A stretch of 15,415 nt of DNA. Source: JACMLD01 sp036500065 (GTDB lineage: Bacteria; Bacteroidota; Bacteroidia; Chitinophagales; Chitinophagaceae). The DNA lies in assembly GCA_036500065.1 (NCBI GenBank), contig DASYCT010000013.1, positions 1 to 15,415 on the forward strand. Reading direction: 5' to 3'. Positions 7,832 through 15,415 of the stretch are shown here, piece by piece. The stretch's first letter is position 1. Each line of letters begins with the position of its first letter. A model generated the notes under the pieces. It made no database searches, was not told the origin of the DNA, and saw nothing but the letters and a program-made list of their open reading frames with translations. Made by a program: the position numbers and the translations under genes.

Positions 7832-10290
7832 GGTTTCGCCAATTCCGTCACCGCCTGTAAAAACCAGGCGGCATGCGGCAGCCATTGTTCGGTCCACCGC
7901 CATTCATTGCCGTTATCTTTTTCCCTGAAATCGATGCCGCTGCCGTCAGCGTTGCCTTCATGACCCGTAATGCCATTAGAGATACCGCCTTTTTGGGAGC
8001 CATGCCCGAACAGCGAAGCCATATACGGCACATTGTTTTTGCCAAATCCATACATAAAACAGACGGAATAAGGATTGCAACCCAGTATCCAGGACAGTTG
8101 CTGCGAGGCAAAAGCCGCCAGCGAATCGATGGTCTTTTTATCTTCAGGCAGGTGATATGCTATTTTACTTCCTGCCAGCGCCGCCGTAGCCAATGACGCC
8201 AGCCGTGCATTTTCTCCCTGCCACCACCAGCCGGATTCGTTTTCATGCGGAATAAAAAAACCATTTCGGATAGTATCACGATAAAGAAAGCTTTGACGGG
8301 CATAGCCAAACGGGTTGTCGGTATCATGGGTGACGCGCAGGTTATAGGCCAGTGCCTGCCGGATGGTTTGCAGGGACATCGAACGGTATTGTGGATCGGT
8401 TTCTTTGACCAGGTAACGCAGGAGCGCCACCACGGGCAGCCCGGCATCGGAAGCATGCCAGAAGGGTTTGCCCGAATCATCCGCTATAAAATAGCCCGCG
8501 GGACTCATGCGATGGCAAAGACTGGCGGCGCGTTTGCGCGCTTCCTCCCGGTAACCGTTTTCACCGCCGGCTATCCAGAGTTCGGTGGCGGCCATCAGCG
8601 CACAGTAATCATCGATGATATTTTCTTTTCCGTCATCGTCGTATTTTTTATTATTGACCAGCAGGTGGGCAAAAGCACGTTTGGCCCCATCAAGGTATTG
8701 CTGCGCGGTGAAAACACCGTTGAGCCGATGGGCCGCCGCACGGGCCAGTGCGGCAATCGCCATACCGCCACCCTCACGAAAAGCACACGGGTAGTTGGAT
8801 GTAGTCACGCTATTGGCCAGCAGACCCACAATCCGCCGCGCTTCGGGATTGGGGTTGAAATAGCTGAACACCGTCATATAGAAATAACCTTCGGGCGCCA
8901 GGGAGCGCATGATATAATCGGCTCCCCAAACACTTTCACTGTCGATGGCTGTTTTTAGCTGGTATTGGTTCAGTCCTTGCGGCAAGGCTTCCGAACTGTT
9001 GATAAGCGACCATGTCACCAGTGGTATCTGTTGCGGCATCATCGTATTGGTGTACGAAAGATGCGAAAAGTATTTGCTGATATCGCCCGAGGCATCGCAC
9101 CATCCGCCCTGCACATCGGCGGTTTTGTTGCTGCCGTACAGTATCACATGCTTATCGGCCGCCCGTTCTTCCGGGGTATTGGCCCGTTGCTGATGGTAAT
9201 AATATATAATGGAAGGAATGGTAAGCGTGGCGAGCGCATTTTTATCCACGCTGAATGTTTCCGAACTGGTTGGCTTCCCATCCACATCTACGGCTACCTT
9301 GTAGCGGCCCTCCATCCGAAAGGAAGAAAAATCCAGTTGATAAAAGAACTTGCCCGGTCGCCAGCCGGGAACCTGCGTTGCCGCTGTAGCGACCGCGGTA
9401 AATACGGTATGGGAACTGCTGTCCGTAAGATGAAAGGAGAGCGGTTCGCTGAGCGGGGCATCCGTTTGCAGTACGGCCGTTTTGGGAGCATCCGCATCAT
9501 ACGCCACCTGGTTGACATACAAAACAGGATGGACATTGCCCGCGGCCCAGAACAGGGCATTGCGGAAAAGGGTGGTATAGGATATATTATTAAATAGGTC
9601 GGGCGAATGGCCCATGAATATATAGACGTTCCGCCCGGGAAACCGGGTATTGGTCCATATCACCGGGTGGTCGCCCATTTTTATGGTCGAAGCAGGGGAG
9701 TAGGTGGATTCATCCACGCTGGCTATCACCTGTACGCCCTGCCGCGGGCTTTTATCCCAGGTGTACCATTCCTCTTTATTAATAATGAAACCGGCGCCCA
9801 AGCCTTTCATGACAGGATGCTCCCTGTCTTCCACGTTTACTTTCCCATCGGCAAACGTGGGGATATAGTTGGTAAATCGGATACCACCCATGAAATCGGA
9901 AAACCATTGCCAGGTGGGATACCCGTCAAATTCGCCGAGCAGGCCGGCATGGTGAAAGCCTATCCAGCCACCCTTGCCCTGCTCCATGTAGCGCTCGAAG
10001 GCGGCGGCGGCTTTTGCCTTCCACCCGTAAGGAGGATAGTCGAGCTGTATAAACAGCCGGTAGTTGCCCAGGAAGGCATCGTCGAGGGTATCGGGCGTAT
10101 TGATATAATCAATCGAAAAATTGCTGTCGGCCGCCAGCCGGTTGAGCCAGGACCTGGCCGCCCGGGAGTATTCAATATGATGCCCCCCGTTTTCATACAA
10201 CACGAGGACCGAAAACCGGGGAGCCGGGTTTTGACTCCGGCCCGGCAGGCATAAAAGGACATATATAAGGAAGGCAAGAGGTTTCTTCAT
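7828..10290 (-). CDS. Secreted ThuA-domain / glycoside hydrolase family 9 fusion protein
   Basis: An 820-residue protein with a signal peptide (MKKPLAFLIYVLLCLPGRSQ). Residues 25-250 form a ThuA-like domain of glutamine-amidotransferase fold: FSVLVLYENGGHH, GGWIGFHHAG (108-115), DREHPVMKGL, KEEWYTW and a final VYIFMGHSPDLF. Residues 253-349 are an Ig-like domain (HPVLYVNQVAYDADAPKTAVL) as in GH9 enzymes of the CelD type. Residues 352-820 form an (alpha/alpha)6 GH9-like catalytic domain with GGWCDASGD (395-403, Asp399 and Asp403), LGCNPYSVCFMYGFG (736-750) and a C-terminal WTEQWLP with Glu801 as likely acid. The nucleophile-side motif differs from the usual GGWYDAGDH. GH9 enzymes are inverting beta-glycanases or exo-glucosaminidases; ThuA-like domains occur in disaccharide oxidation pathways. 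The combined substrate is unknown. The gene is divergent from the susC operon. Confidence 0.85.
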   Translation of the reverse strand: MKKPLAFLIYVLLCLPGRSQNPAPRFSVLVLYENGGHHIEYSRAARSWLNRLAADSNFSIDYINTPDTLDDAFLGNYRLFIQLDYPPYGWKAKAAAAFERYMEQGKGGWIGFHHAGLLGEFDGYPTWQWFSDFMGGIRFTNYIPTFADGKVNVEDREHPVMKGLGAGFIINKEEWYTWDKSPRQGVQVIASVDESTYSPASTIKMGDHPVIWTNTRFPGRNVYIFMGHSPDLFNNISYTTLFRNALFWAAGNVHPVLYVNQVAYDADAPKTAVLQTDAPLSEPLSFHLTDSSSHTVFTAVATAATQVPGWRPGKFFYQLDFSSFRMEGRYKVAVDVDGKPTSSETFSVDKNALATLTIPSIIYYYHQQRANTPEERAADKHVILYGSNKTADVQGGWCDASGDISKYFSHLSYTNTMMPQQIPLVTWSLINSSEALPQGLNQYQLKTAIDSESVWGADYIMRSLAPEGYFYMTVFSYFNPNPEARRIVGLLANSVTTSNYPCAFREGGGMAIAALARAAAHRLNGVFTAQQYLDGAKRAFAHLLVNNKKYDDDGKENIIDDYCALMAATELWIAGGENGYREEARKRAASLCHRMSPAGYFIADDSGKPFWHASDAGLPVVALLRYLVKETDPQYRSMSLQTIRQALAYNLRVTHDTDNPFGYARQSFLYRDTIRNGFFIPHENESGWWWQGENARLASLATAALAGSKIAYHLPEDKKTIDSLAAFASQQLSWILGCNPYSVCFMYGFGKNNVPYMASLFGHGSQKGGISNGITGHEGNADGSGIDFREKDNGNEWRWTEQWLPHAAWFLQAVTELAKP

Positions 10291-10312
10291 ACTGCAAAAA
10301 TTGGGTGACCGC

Positions 10313-10338
10313 AGCGCTTGCTTTGTAATGGAAGCGCT
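10313..10338. repeat. Inverted repeat, possible operator
   Basis: AGCGCTT (10313-10319) and AAGCGCT (10332-10338) are perfect 7-bp arms around a 12-base spacer, and each contains the self-palindromic AGCGCT. The element sits 23 bases ahead of the ThuA-GH9 start on the minus strand, in the leader or promoter of that gene. AAGCGCTT-like cores with a central CG recall LacI-family operators. No regulator gene is in the window, so the role is inference. Confidence 0.45.
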
Positions 10339-10467
10339 CTTTATAAAATTAAAATTCTAATCCAACTAAATGCCCGGGTGCGTAGGTGACGAAATCGTTT
10401 CCGGTTGTAACTGATTGTAATTCAATTCATATTTTTTTAATTGTAGAGGTTTTGACGTACTGCAAAA

Positions 10468-10499
10468 TTTGTACTGAGAGTTAATTGTCGTCAATTTTG
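10468..10499 (+). promoter_or_regulatory. Bacteroidota-type promoter for the susC-susD operon
   Basis: TTTG at 10468-10471 is a -33 box and CAATTTTG at 10492-10499 matches the -7 consensus TAnnTTTG in all but the first base; the spacer is 20 bases, the normal distance. Transcription would start near 10503-10505, leaving a leader of about 20 bases before the ATG at 10526. A direct repeat GTACTG (10457-10462 and 10471-10476) brackets the -33 box. Confidence 0.65.
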
Positions 10500-10525
10500 T
10501 CTTGCAAAACTAAAACTGCTGCTAT

Positions 10526-13318
10526 ATGATTTTAAAACGAAAGCAAGTCCCCTTGCTCCTTCTTTTTCTTATTAGCTCATTTATCTCATTCTCCCAGGCC
10601 GACAGCTCGCACCCGAAATCCGGGGATGACAGCATCAACATTTCGAAGTGGCTGGCACAGCAGGGACCCATCTACCACCTGCTTTTCCAAACCCGTAGCA
10701 GGAAACTCAACACGGGTGCTGTAGGGGAAATCTACAACAACGATCTGGAAAAAACGGCTTCCGCCTCTTTTGGTGGAACACTCATCGGCCGGATGGCAGG
10801 TCTTTACGCCACCCAGACCAGTGGGGAACCGGGTAATGATGATGTGTCCCTGTTGGTACGCGGCCAGGCGCCGCTGGTAATGGTGGACGGAACGCCACAG
10901 AGTTTTGTGTCGCTCAACCCGGAACAGATTGAATCCATCACCGTGCTGAAAGATCCGTTGTCGACGGTCATGATGGGCTCGCGGTCTTCGGGCGGGGTCG
11001 TGTTGATTACCACCAAAAAAGGTTCGCAGTCGGGACAGTCGATCACGTTTACCGCCCTCCAGGGTATCCAGCAGCCCACGCGCATGCCGAATTTCCTGAA
11101 CGCCTACAATTACGCCACCCTATACAATGAAGCGCTGGCCAACGATGGAAAGGCGCCTGTTTATTCGCAATCCGACCTGGATGCGTATAAGAACCATACC
11201 GATCCGCTTGGCCATCCTGATGTAGACTGGCAGAAACAGATTTTGAAAAACCAGACCTCCTTTAGTCGTTATGATCTGTCCTTTTCGGGCGGCATGAAAT
11301 CCGCCCGTTATTTTGCCAACCTGGATTACATGCTCCAGGACGGGTTGTTTAAAACAGAAAAATTCAATGCGTACAACACCAATGCAGGCTACCAGCGCTA
11401 CATCTTCCGCTCCAACGTGGAGATTGATCTGAGTAAATACGTCACCACTTCATTGAATCTTTTTGGAAGGGTGCAGAATACCAACCAGCCCGGTGTCACC
11501 AACGGTACTGTCTACAGCAACCTGCTGAGCACCCCCAATAATGCCTACCCGGTAAAAAATGCCGATGGCTCGCTGGCCGGCAGCCAGAACTACCTGAATA
11601 ACCTGTACGGACAAACCGTATTATCAGGCTACAAACCGATTTATGAAAGGGATTTCAAGGTAGACTTTGTGATGAAGGGCAACCTGGACCGCATTACAAA
11701 AGGATTATGGATAAAAGGCCTCGTAGCCGTCAATGCCTACCAGCGTGAAACCATCGACCGGAGTAAAACATTTGCCGTGTTCAGCAGGGTGGCCGATACT
11801 ACCGGCGGCAAACCTCCCTACAACCAGTTTGGAATAAATGGCGTGCAGGCCAACACTACGGCCATCAACAGCCAGAACAGGCTGACCTATTCGGAAGTAT
11901 CGATGGGCTATTCCAAAACAAAAGGCGGTCATACCATCACGGCCCTTGCCATGGCAAGCAACGATTACCGGATGATCAACACCAACCTGCCGATGAGCTT
12001 CTCCGGTCTTTCCGGTAAACTCTCCTACGACTACAAACAGACATATATGGTCGATGTGGCCGCAGGATACAGCGGTTCGGAACTCTACCCGCAGAACAAA
12101 CGCTATGGATTGTTTCCCGCTGTGGGCCTTGGATGGAATATTACCAACGAAGATTTCTTAAAAGATAAACTCAACTGGCTGAACGCACTCAAACTGCGGG
12201 CCAGCTATGGAAAAACGGGCAATGCCAACGCGGGTTATTATGCCTACAACCAATACTATGTTACCGGCACCGGTTATGGTTTCGGATCAACGATACCTTC
12301 CTCTACCACCACCCTGCAGATGGGTGTGCTGGCCAATCCGAATATTACCTGGGAAAAAGCCAATAAGTTCTCTACCGGCATCGATGCCACCCTGTTCAAC
12401 AACCGCCTCGATTTTTCAGTGGATTACTTCAATGATAAATACTATGACCTGCTGCAACAGCGCACGGGCGGTTCTTCCATTTTTGGTACTGCTTACATGC
12501 TGGACAATATCGGCACCAACCGCTACAGCGGCTGGGAATTGCAGGCGCAGTGGAAAGGTTCGAAAGGGAGCTTCAGCTATTTCGTATCACCCAATTTTAC
12601 CCTGTTAAAAAGCCAGGTGGTTTATACCGACGAACCCAATTACCAATATGCCTGGTTACGGCAAACCGGCCAACCGGTGGGCCAGGCATTCGGGTATGTA
12701 TCCCAGGGCCTGTTCCAGTCACAGTCTGATATAGCCGGTCATGCTTACCAGGGCGGCGGCATTGTTCCGGGTGATATTAAATACAAAGACCTGAACGGCG
12801 ATGGTGTCATCAACGGCAGCGACCAGGCTGCTATCGGTACCACCAAACCGCTGATCTATTACGGTGTTAATACCGGTTTTGCTTACAAAGGACTTGATTT
12901 GACCGTACTCTTACAGGGTGTGGCCGACAGGACCGTTTTCCTCACCGGCAGCGGGTACTGGGGATTCCTGAACAACGGACAGGGACAGGCCTACCAGGAG
13001 CAACTGGGCCGCTGGACGCCTGCCAACGCAGCCAATGCTACTTACCCGAGACTGTGGATCGGCAACAATACCAATAATATGCAGCAATCTTCTTATTGGG
13101 CGCATTCGGGCGATTATATGCGGATAAAAAACATAGAGCTGGGCTATTCGCTGCCTTCATCGCTGCTCCGCAAAACCGGGCTTTCAGTGATACGAATTTT
13201 TGTAAACGCTACGAATATGTTCACGTTCACTTCCCTTAAAAACAGGGACCCGGAAGATTATACCGGTGCATATCCCATTATGAAAATCATCAATGGAGGA
13301 CTGTCGGTTAAATTCTAA
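10526..13318 (+). CDS. SusC/RagA-type TonB-dependent outer-membrane transporter, short form
   Basis: A 930-residue TonB-dependent transporter with a signal peptide (MILKRKQVPLLLLFLISSFISFSQ). The plug domain lies at about 66-166, with VRGQAPLVMVDGTP (111-124) and ESITVLKDPLSTVMMGSRSSGGVVLITTKKG. A 22-strand-type barrel follows and ends in the terminal phenylalanine VKF expected for outer-membrane assembly. The SusC-specific acidic loop GDIKYKDLNGDGVINGSDQ is near residues 750-768. The protein has no N-terminal carboxypeptidase-regulatory-like beta-sandwich: only about 40 residues separate the signal peptide from the plug region, and these contain no VVGYG-like TonB box. Full-length SusC proteins are usually 1000-1100 residues. 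With the SusD partner 24 bases downstream it would import oligosaccharides across the outer membrane. The nearby GH92 and GH2 enzymes suggest mannose-containing glycans, but this is inference. Confidence 0.93.
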   Translation: MILKRKQVPLLLLFLISSFISFSQADSSHPKSGDDSINISKWLAQQGPIYHLLFQTRSRKLNTGAVGEIYNNDLEKTASASFGGTLIGRMAGLYATQTSGEPGNDDVSLLVRGQAPLVMVDGTPQSFVSLNPEQIESITVLKDPLSTVMMGSRSSGGVVLITTKKGSQSGQSITFTALQGIQQPTRMPNFLNAYNYATLYNEALANDGKAPVYSQSDLDAYKNHTDPLGHPDVDWQKQILKNQTSFSRYDLSFSGGMKSARYFANLDYMLQDGLFKTEKFNAYNTNAGYQRYIFRSNVEIDLSKYVTTSLNLFGRVQNTNQPGVTNGTVYSNLLSTPNNAYPVKNADGSLAGSQNYLNNLYGQTVLSGYKPIYERDFKVDFVMKGNLDRITKGLWIKGLVAVNAYQRETIDRSKTFAVFSRVADTTGGKPPYNQFGINGVQANTTAINSQNRLTYSEVSMGYSKTKGGHTITALAMASNDYRMINTNLPMSFSGLSGKLSYDYKQTYMVDVAAGYSGSELYPQNKRYGLFPAVGLGWNITNEDFLKDKLNWLNALKLRASYGKTGNANAGYYAYNQYYVTGTGYGFGSTIPSSTTTLQMGVLANPNITWEKANKFSTGIDATLFNNRLDFSVDYFNDKYYDLLQQRTGGSSIFGTAYMLDNIGTNRYSGWELQAQWKGSKGSFSYFVSPNFTLLKSQVVYTDEPNYQYAWLRQTGQPVGQAFGYVSQGLFQSQSDIAGHAYQGGGIVPGDIKYKDLNGDGVINGSDQAAIGTTKPLIYYGVNTGFAYKGLDLTVLLQGVADRTVFLTGSGYWGFLNNGQGQAYQEQLGRWTPANAANATYPRLWIGNNTNNMQQSSYWAHSGDYMRIKNIELGYSLPSSLLRKTGLSVIRIFVNATNMFTFTSLKNRDPEDYTGAYPIMKIINGGLSVKF

Positions 13319-13342
13319 TTGCCAAAAAATTAATTACAGCAG

Positions 13343-15031
13343 ATGAAACATAACTATCTCTTTATACTCATGATCGCCGCGCCTGGCTTCCTGGCTTCGT
13401 GCAGCAAGCAAAACAGCGGCCCGGCTGAAATGTACACCCCCGGCCGGATTTTCGACTCACTGGATAAAAACGGTACCAACGCACAGCTGTACCTGAATAA
13501 TATCTATGCCGATATGCCCAAAGGGTTCAACCGGATAGATTTTGATATGCTGGAAACGGCCACCGATGATGCCATGCCTTCAAGGGATGGATCGAATATT
13601 CAAATCTTTATTAAGAGTAATCTTACCAATACCAATAACCCCGACGATTCCTGGTCGCAGAACTATGCGTCCATCCGTAAGATAAACCTGTTTCTTTCGC
13701 AGGTGGGGGTTGTGCCTGTACCGGCGCTGGTGCCCTATTGGAAAGCAGAAGCCCGTTTTTTACGTGCCCTTTTCTATTTTGAATTGCTGAAAAGATATGG
13801 CGGCGTGCCGCTGATCGGGGATACGGTTTTCCAACCCTCCGATAAAATCCTGTACAAGCGGAATACGTTCGACGAATGCGTCACCTATATCGTGAGCGAA
13901 TGCGATAGCATCAAAGCCGCTTCACGCGTGGAGCCGCTCAACGCTACCGATTGGGGCAAGGCTTCCCGTGGCGCAGTGATGGCCCTCAAGTCAAGAGTGC
14001 TGCTCTATGCCGCCAGCCCCCTGTACAATGGTGGCGTGCCTTCCGGCGGATCGCCACAGCAGCAAAGCTATGCGGGCTACCCGAGCTATGACATAAATCG
14101 ATGGAACAAGGCCGCCATCGCCGCCAATGACCTGATTACGCTCAATGTCTATTCGCTGGAACCCACGTTTAATAATGTGTTTCTCAACCGGCAGAACAAG
14201 GAAGTGATCCTTCCTTACCTGAGGGCCACTACCACTGATCTTGAAACCAACAACGGACCAATAGGTTATTCGCAGTCGGCGGCGGCATTTGGCAACACAA
14301 GCCCCACGCTGGACCTTGTAAACGCTTTTGGGATGTCGAACGGAAAAGCTATCACGGACCCCACTTCCGGCTATAACCCGAATGACCCCTATACCGGCAG
14401 GGACCCCCGCCTGGTGAATACCGTTTTATACAACAATACACCCTGGTTATCTCGTCCCCTCCAAACCTACGAGGGCGGTCTTGATAAACCCAATACCAAC
14501 CGCGTGCAGACAAAGACAGGATTTTACCTGCGCAAATTCCTGGGCAATTTTACTACCTCTACCGTTTACACGGCACAAAACCACAACTTCCCGATTTTCA
14601 GGATTGCGGAAGTCATGCTGAACTATGCGGAGGCATTAAATGAATATTCAGGCCCCACAGCGGCAGTGTATAACACGCTTATCAACATACGTAAAAGAGC
14701 GGGCATAGCTGCCGGCTCGGATGGTAAATACGGGTTGAGCGCAACGCTGACCCAGGACCAGATGCGGCAGGTGATACGCACCGAGCGCCGGGTGGAAATG
14801 GCTTTTGAAGAACAACGCTACTGGGATCTCCGCCGTTGGAAGATGGCCGAAACGGCGCTTAACAGCAGTCTTTCGGGTATGAAGATCATAAAGAATGCGG
14901 ACGGTACTTTTTCCTACCAGCCGGTAACGGCCGGGCAAATCAGCTTTGCCTTTCCGAAAATGTACCTGTATCCCATTCCGAACAGCGAACTCAACACAAA
15001 CACTAATCTAATCCAAAACTTCGGTTGGTAA
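13343..15031 (+). CDS. SusD/RagB-type glycan-binding lipoprotein
   Basis: A 562-residue surface lipoprotein. The signal ends in FLASC with the lipobox cysteine at residue 20, followed by SKQNSGP. The helical tetratricopeptide scaffold shows the SusD signatures: EARFLRALFYFELLKRYGGVPLIGDT (about 135-160), the KSRVLLYAASPLYNGG segment, and near residue 480 the ERRVEMAFEEQRYWDLRRWKMAE stretch. The C-terminus FPKMYLYPIPNSELNTN...NFGW is also standard. SusD proteins cap the SusC barrel and deliver glycans to it. The start is 24 bases after the susC stop and the next susC begins 22 bases after its own stop, so all three are likely one transcript. The sugar specificity cannot be read from sequence alone. 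Confidence 0.95.
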   Translation: MKHNYLFILMIAAPGFLASCSKQNSGPAEMYTPGRIFDSLDKNGTNAQLYLNNIYADMPKGFNRIDFDMLETATDDAMPSRDGSNIQIFIKSNLTNTNNPDDSWSQNYASIRKINLFLSQVGVVPVPALVPYWKAEARFLRALFYFELLKRYGGVPLIGDTVFQPSDKILYKRNTFDECVTYIVSECDSIKAASRVEPLNATDWGKASRGAVMALKSRVLLYAASPLYNGGVPSGGSPQQQSYAGYPSYDINRWNKAAIAANDLITLNVYSLEPTFNNVFLNRQNKEVILPYLRATTTDLETNNGPIGYSQSAAAFGNTSPTLDLVNAFGMSNGKAITDPTSGYNPNDPYTGRDPRLVNTVLYNNTPWLSRPLQTYEGGLDKPNTNRVQTKTGFYLRKFLGNFTTSTVYTAQNHNFPIFRIAEVMLNYAEALNEYSGPTAAVYNTLINIRKRAGIAAGSDGKYGLSATLTQDQMRQVIRTERRVEMAFEEQRYWDLRRWKMAETALNSSLSGMKIIKNADGTFSYQPVTAGQISFAFPKMYLYPIPNSELNTNTNLIQNFGW

Positions 15032-15053
15032 AATCCCCGTTAAAATCTGCTAT

Positions 15054-15415
15054 ATGAAGAAATATTTATTGTTGCTGGCGCTTTACCTGTTTACTGCCCA
15101 GCTATATGCACAAACAAAAATCGTAAAGGGGACCCTCCTTTCCGATTCAGCCGCTGCAACGGGTACACGAACACCCATTGCCAATGTGACGGTATCTGAA
15201 AAGGATGTGCCCGGGAGTGGCACGATCACGAATGAACGCGGCGAATACCATATTTCCGTACAGGGCAAGGGAATACTGGTTTTTCATTCCATCGGGTATA
15301 AGACAAAGGAAGTCAATATAGGCAACCGCAGCGTGATCGACGTATTGCTGTCGCCCGAGAGCAAAGTGCTGGATGATATTGTCGTAATCGGGTATGGCAC
15401 AAAAAAGAAAATAAC
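15054..15415 (+). CDS. SusC/RagA-type TonB-dependent transporter, N-terminal part (3' end outside window)
   Basis: An ATG at 15054 opens a frame that runs off the window after 120 complete codons. The visible part has a signal peptide (MKKYLLLLALYLFTAQLYAQ), then a carboxypeptidase-regulatory-like beta-sandwich: KIVKGTLLSD...TPIANVTVSEKD...GTITNERGEYHISVQGKGILVFHSIGYKTKEVNIG, ending in VDDIVVIGYG-type text (DDIVVIGYGTKKK), which is the usual TonB-box region before the plug. This is the full-length SusC design, unlike the short SusC upstream. It begins 22 bases after the SusD stop. By the usual gene order a second SusD would be expected beyond the window. Because only the N-terminus is seen, integrity of the plug and barrel is unknown. 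Confidence 0.92.
   Translation, partial: MKKYLLLLALYLFTAQLYAQTKIVKGTLLSDSAAATGTRTPIANVTVSEKDVPGSGTITNERGEYHISVQGKGILVFHSIGYKTKEVNIGNRSVIDVLLSPESKVLDDIVVIGYGTKKKI

Noticed and set aside
10291..10440. Minus-strand promoter for ThuA-GH9 based on TAATTTTA
   Set aside because: The box matches only in part and no TTTG lies at the proper distance.

Overview
The window looks like Bacteroidota chromosomal DNA, probably of the Chitinophagaceae type. The signs are a SusC/SusD-type outer-membrane glycan uptake system, promoter boxes of the Bacteroidota form (TTTG / TAnnTTTG), no clear Shine-Dalgarno sequences, and several secreted glycosidases in one cluster. The family assignment is an inference from gene content and style; no rRNA or marker gene is present.

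Left part (1-2633). The window opens inside the last part of a polysaccharide-lyase-14-like protein. Next comes a self-contained fluoride-resistance unit: a TAnnTTTG promoter box, a crcB-type fluoride riboswitch (about 603-663), an apparent translational expression platform that can hide the start region, and a CLC-F type fluoride/proton antiporter (709-2001). A convergent DinB-like gene (2633-2127, minus) follows. The short gap between the two convergent genes holds a 2 x 22-bp tandem repeat.

Right part (2828-15415). This is a polysaccharide-utilisation locus. Two secreted enzymes lie head to tail on the plus strand: a GH92 exo-alpha-mannosidase and a GH2 enzyme that closely resembles endo-beta-mannosidase of the plant N-glycan type. 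Together they could strip alpha-mannoses and then cut the Man-beta-1,4-GlcNAc bond of N-glycan cores (inference). On the minus strand, ending tail to tail with the GH2 gene with a 4-bp stop-codon overlap, is an unusual secreted fusion of a ThuA-like domain and a GH9-type glycosidase. It is transcribed divergently from a SusC-SusD-SusC run, in which the first SusC lacks the usual N-terminal carboxypeptidase-like domain and the second (cut by the window end) has it. The divergent intergenic region (10291-10525) holds a well-formed Bacteroidota promoter for the susC operon and an inverted repeat that may be an operator.

No tRNA, rRNA, CRISPR array, insertion sequence or phage gene was seen. No gene-free stretch exceeds 300 bases. 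The best candidates for a second look are the riboswitch with its switching helix, the ThuA-GH9 fusion, and the GH92/endo-beta-mannosidase pair beside a tandem SusC system.
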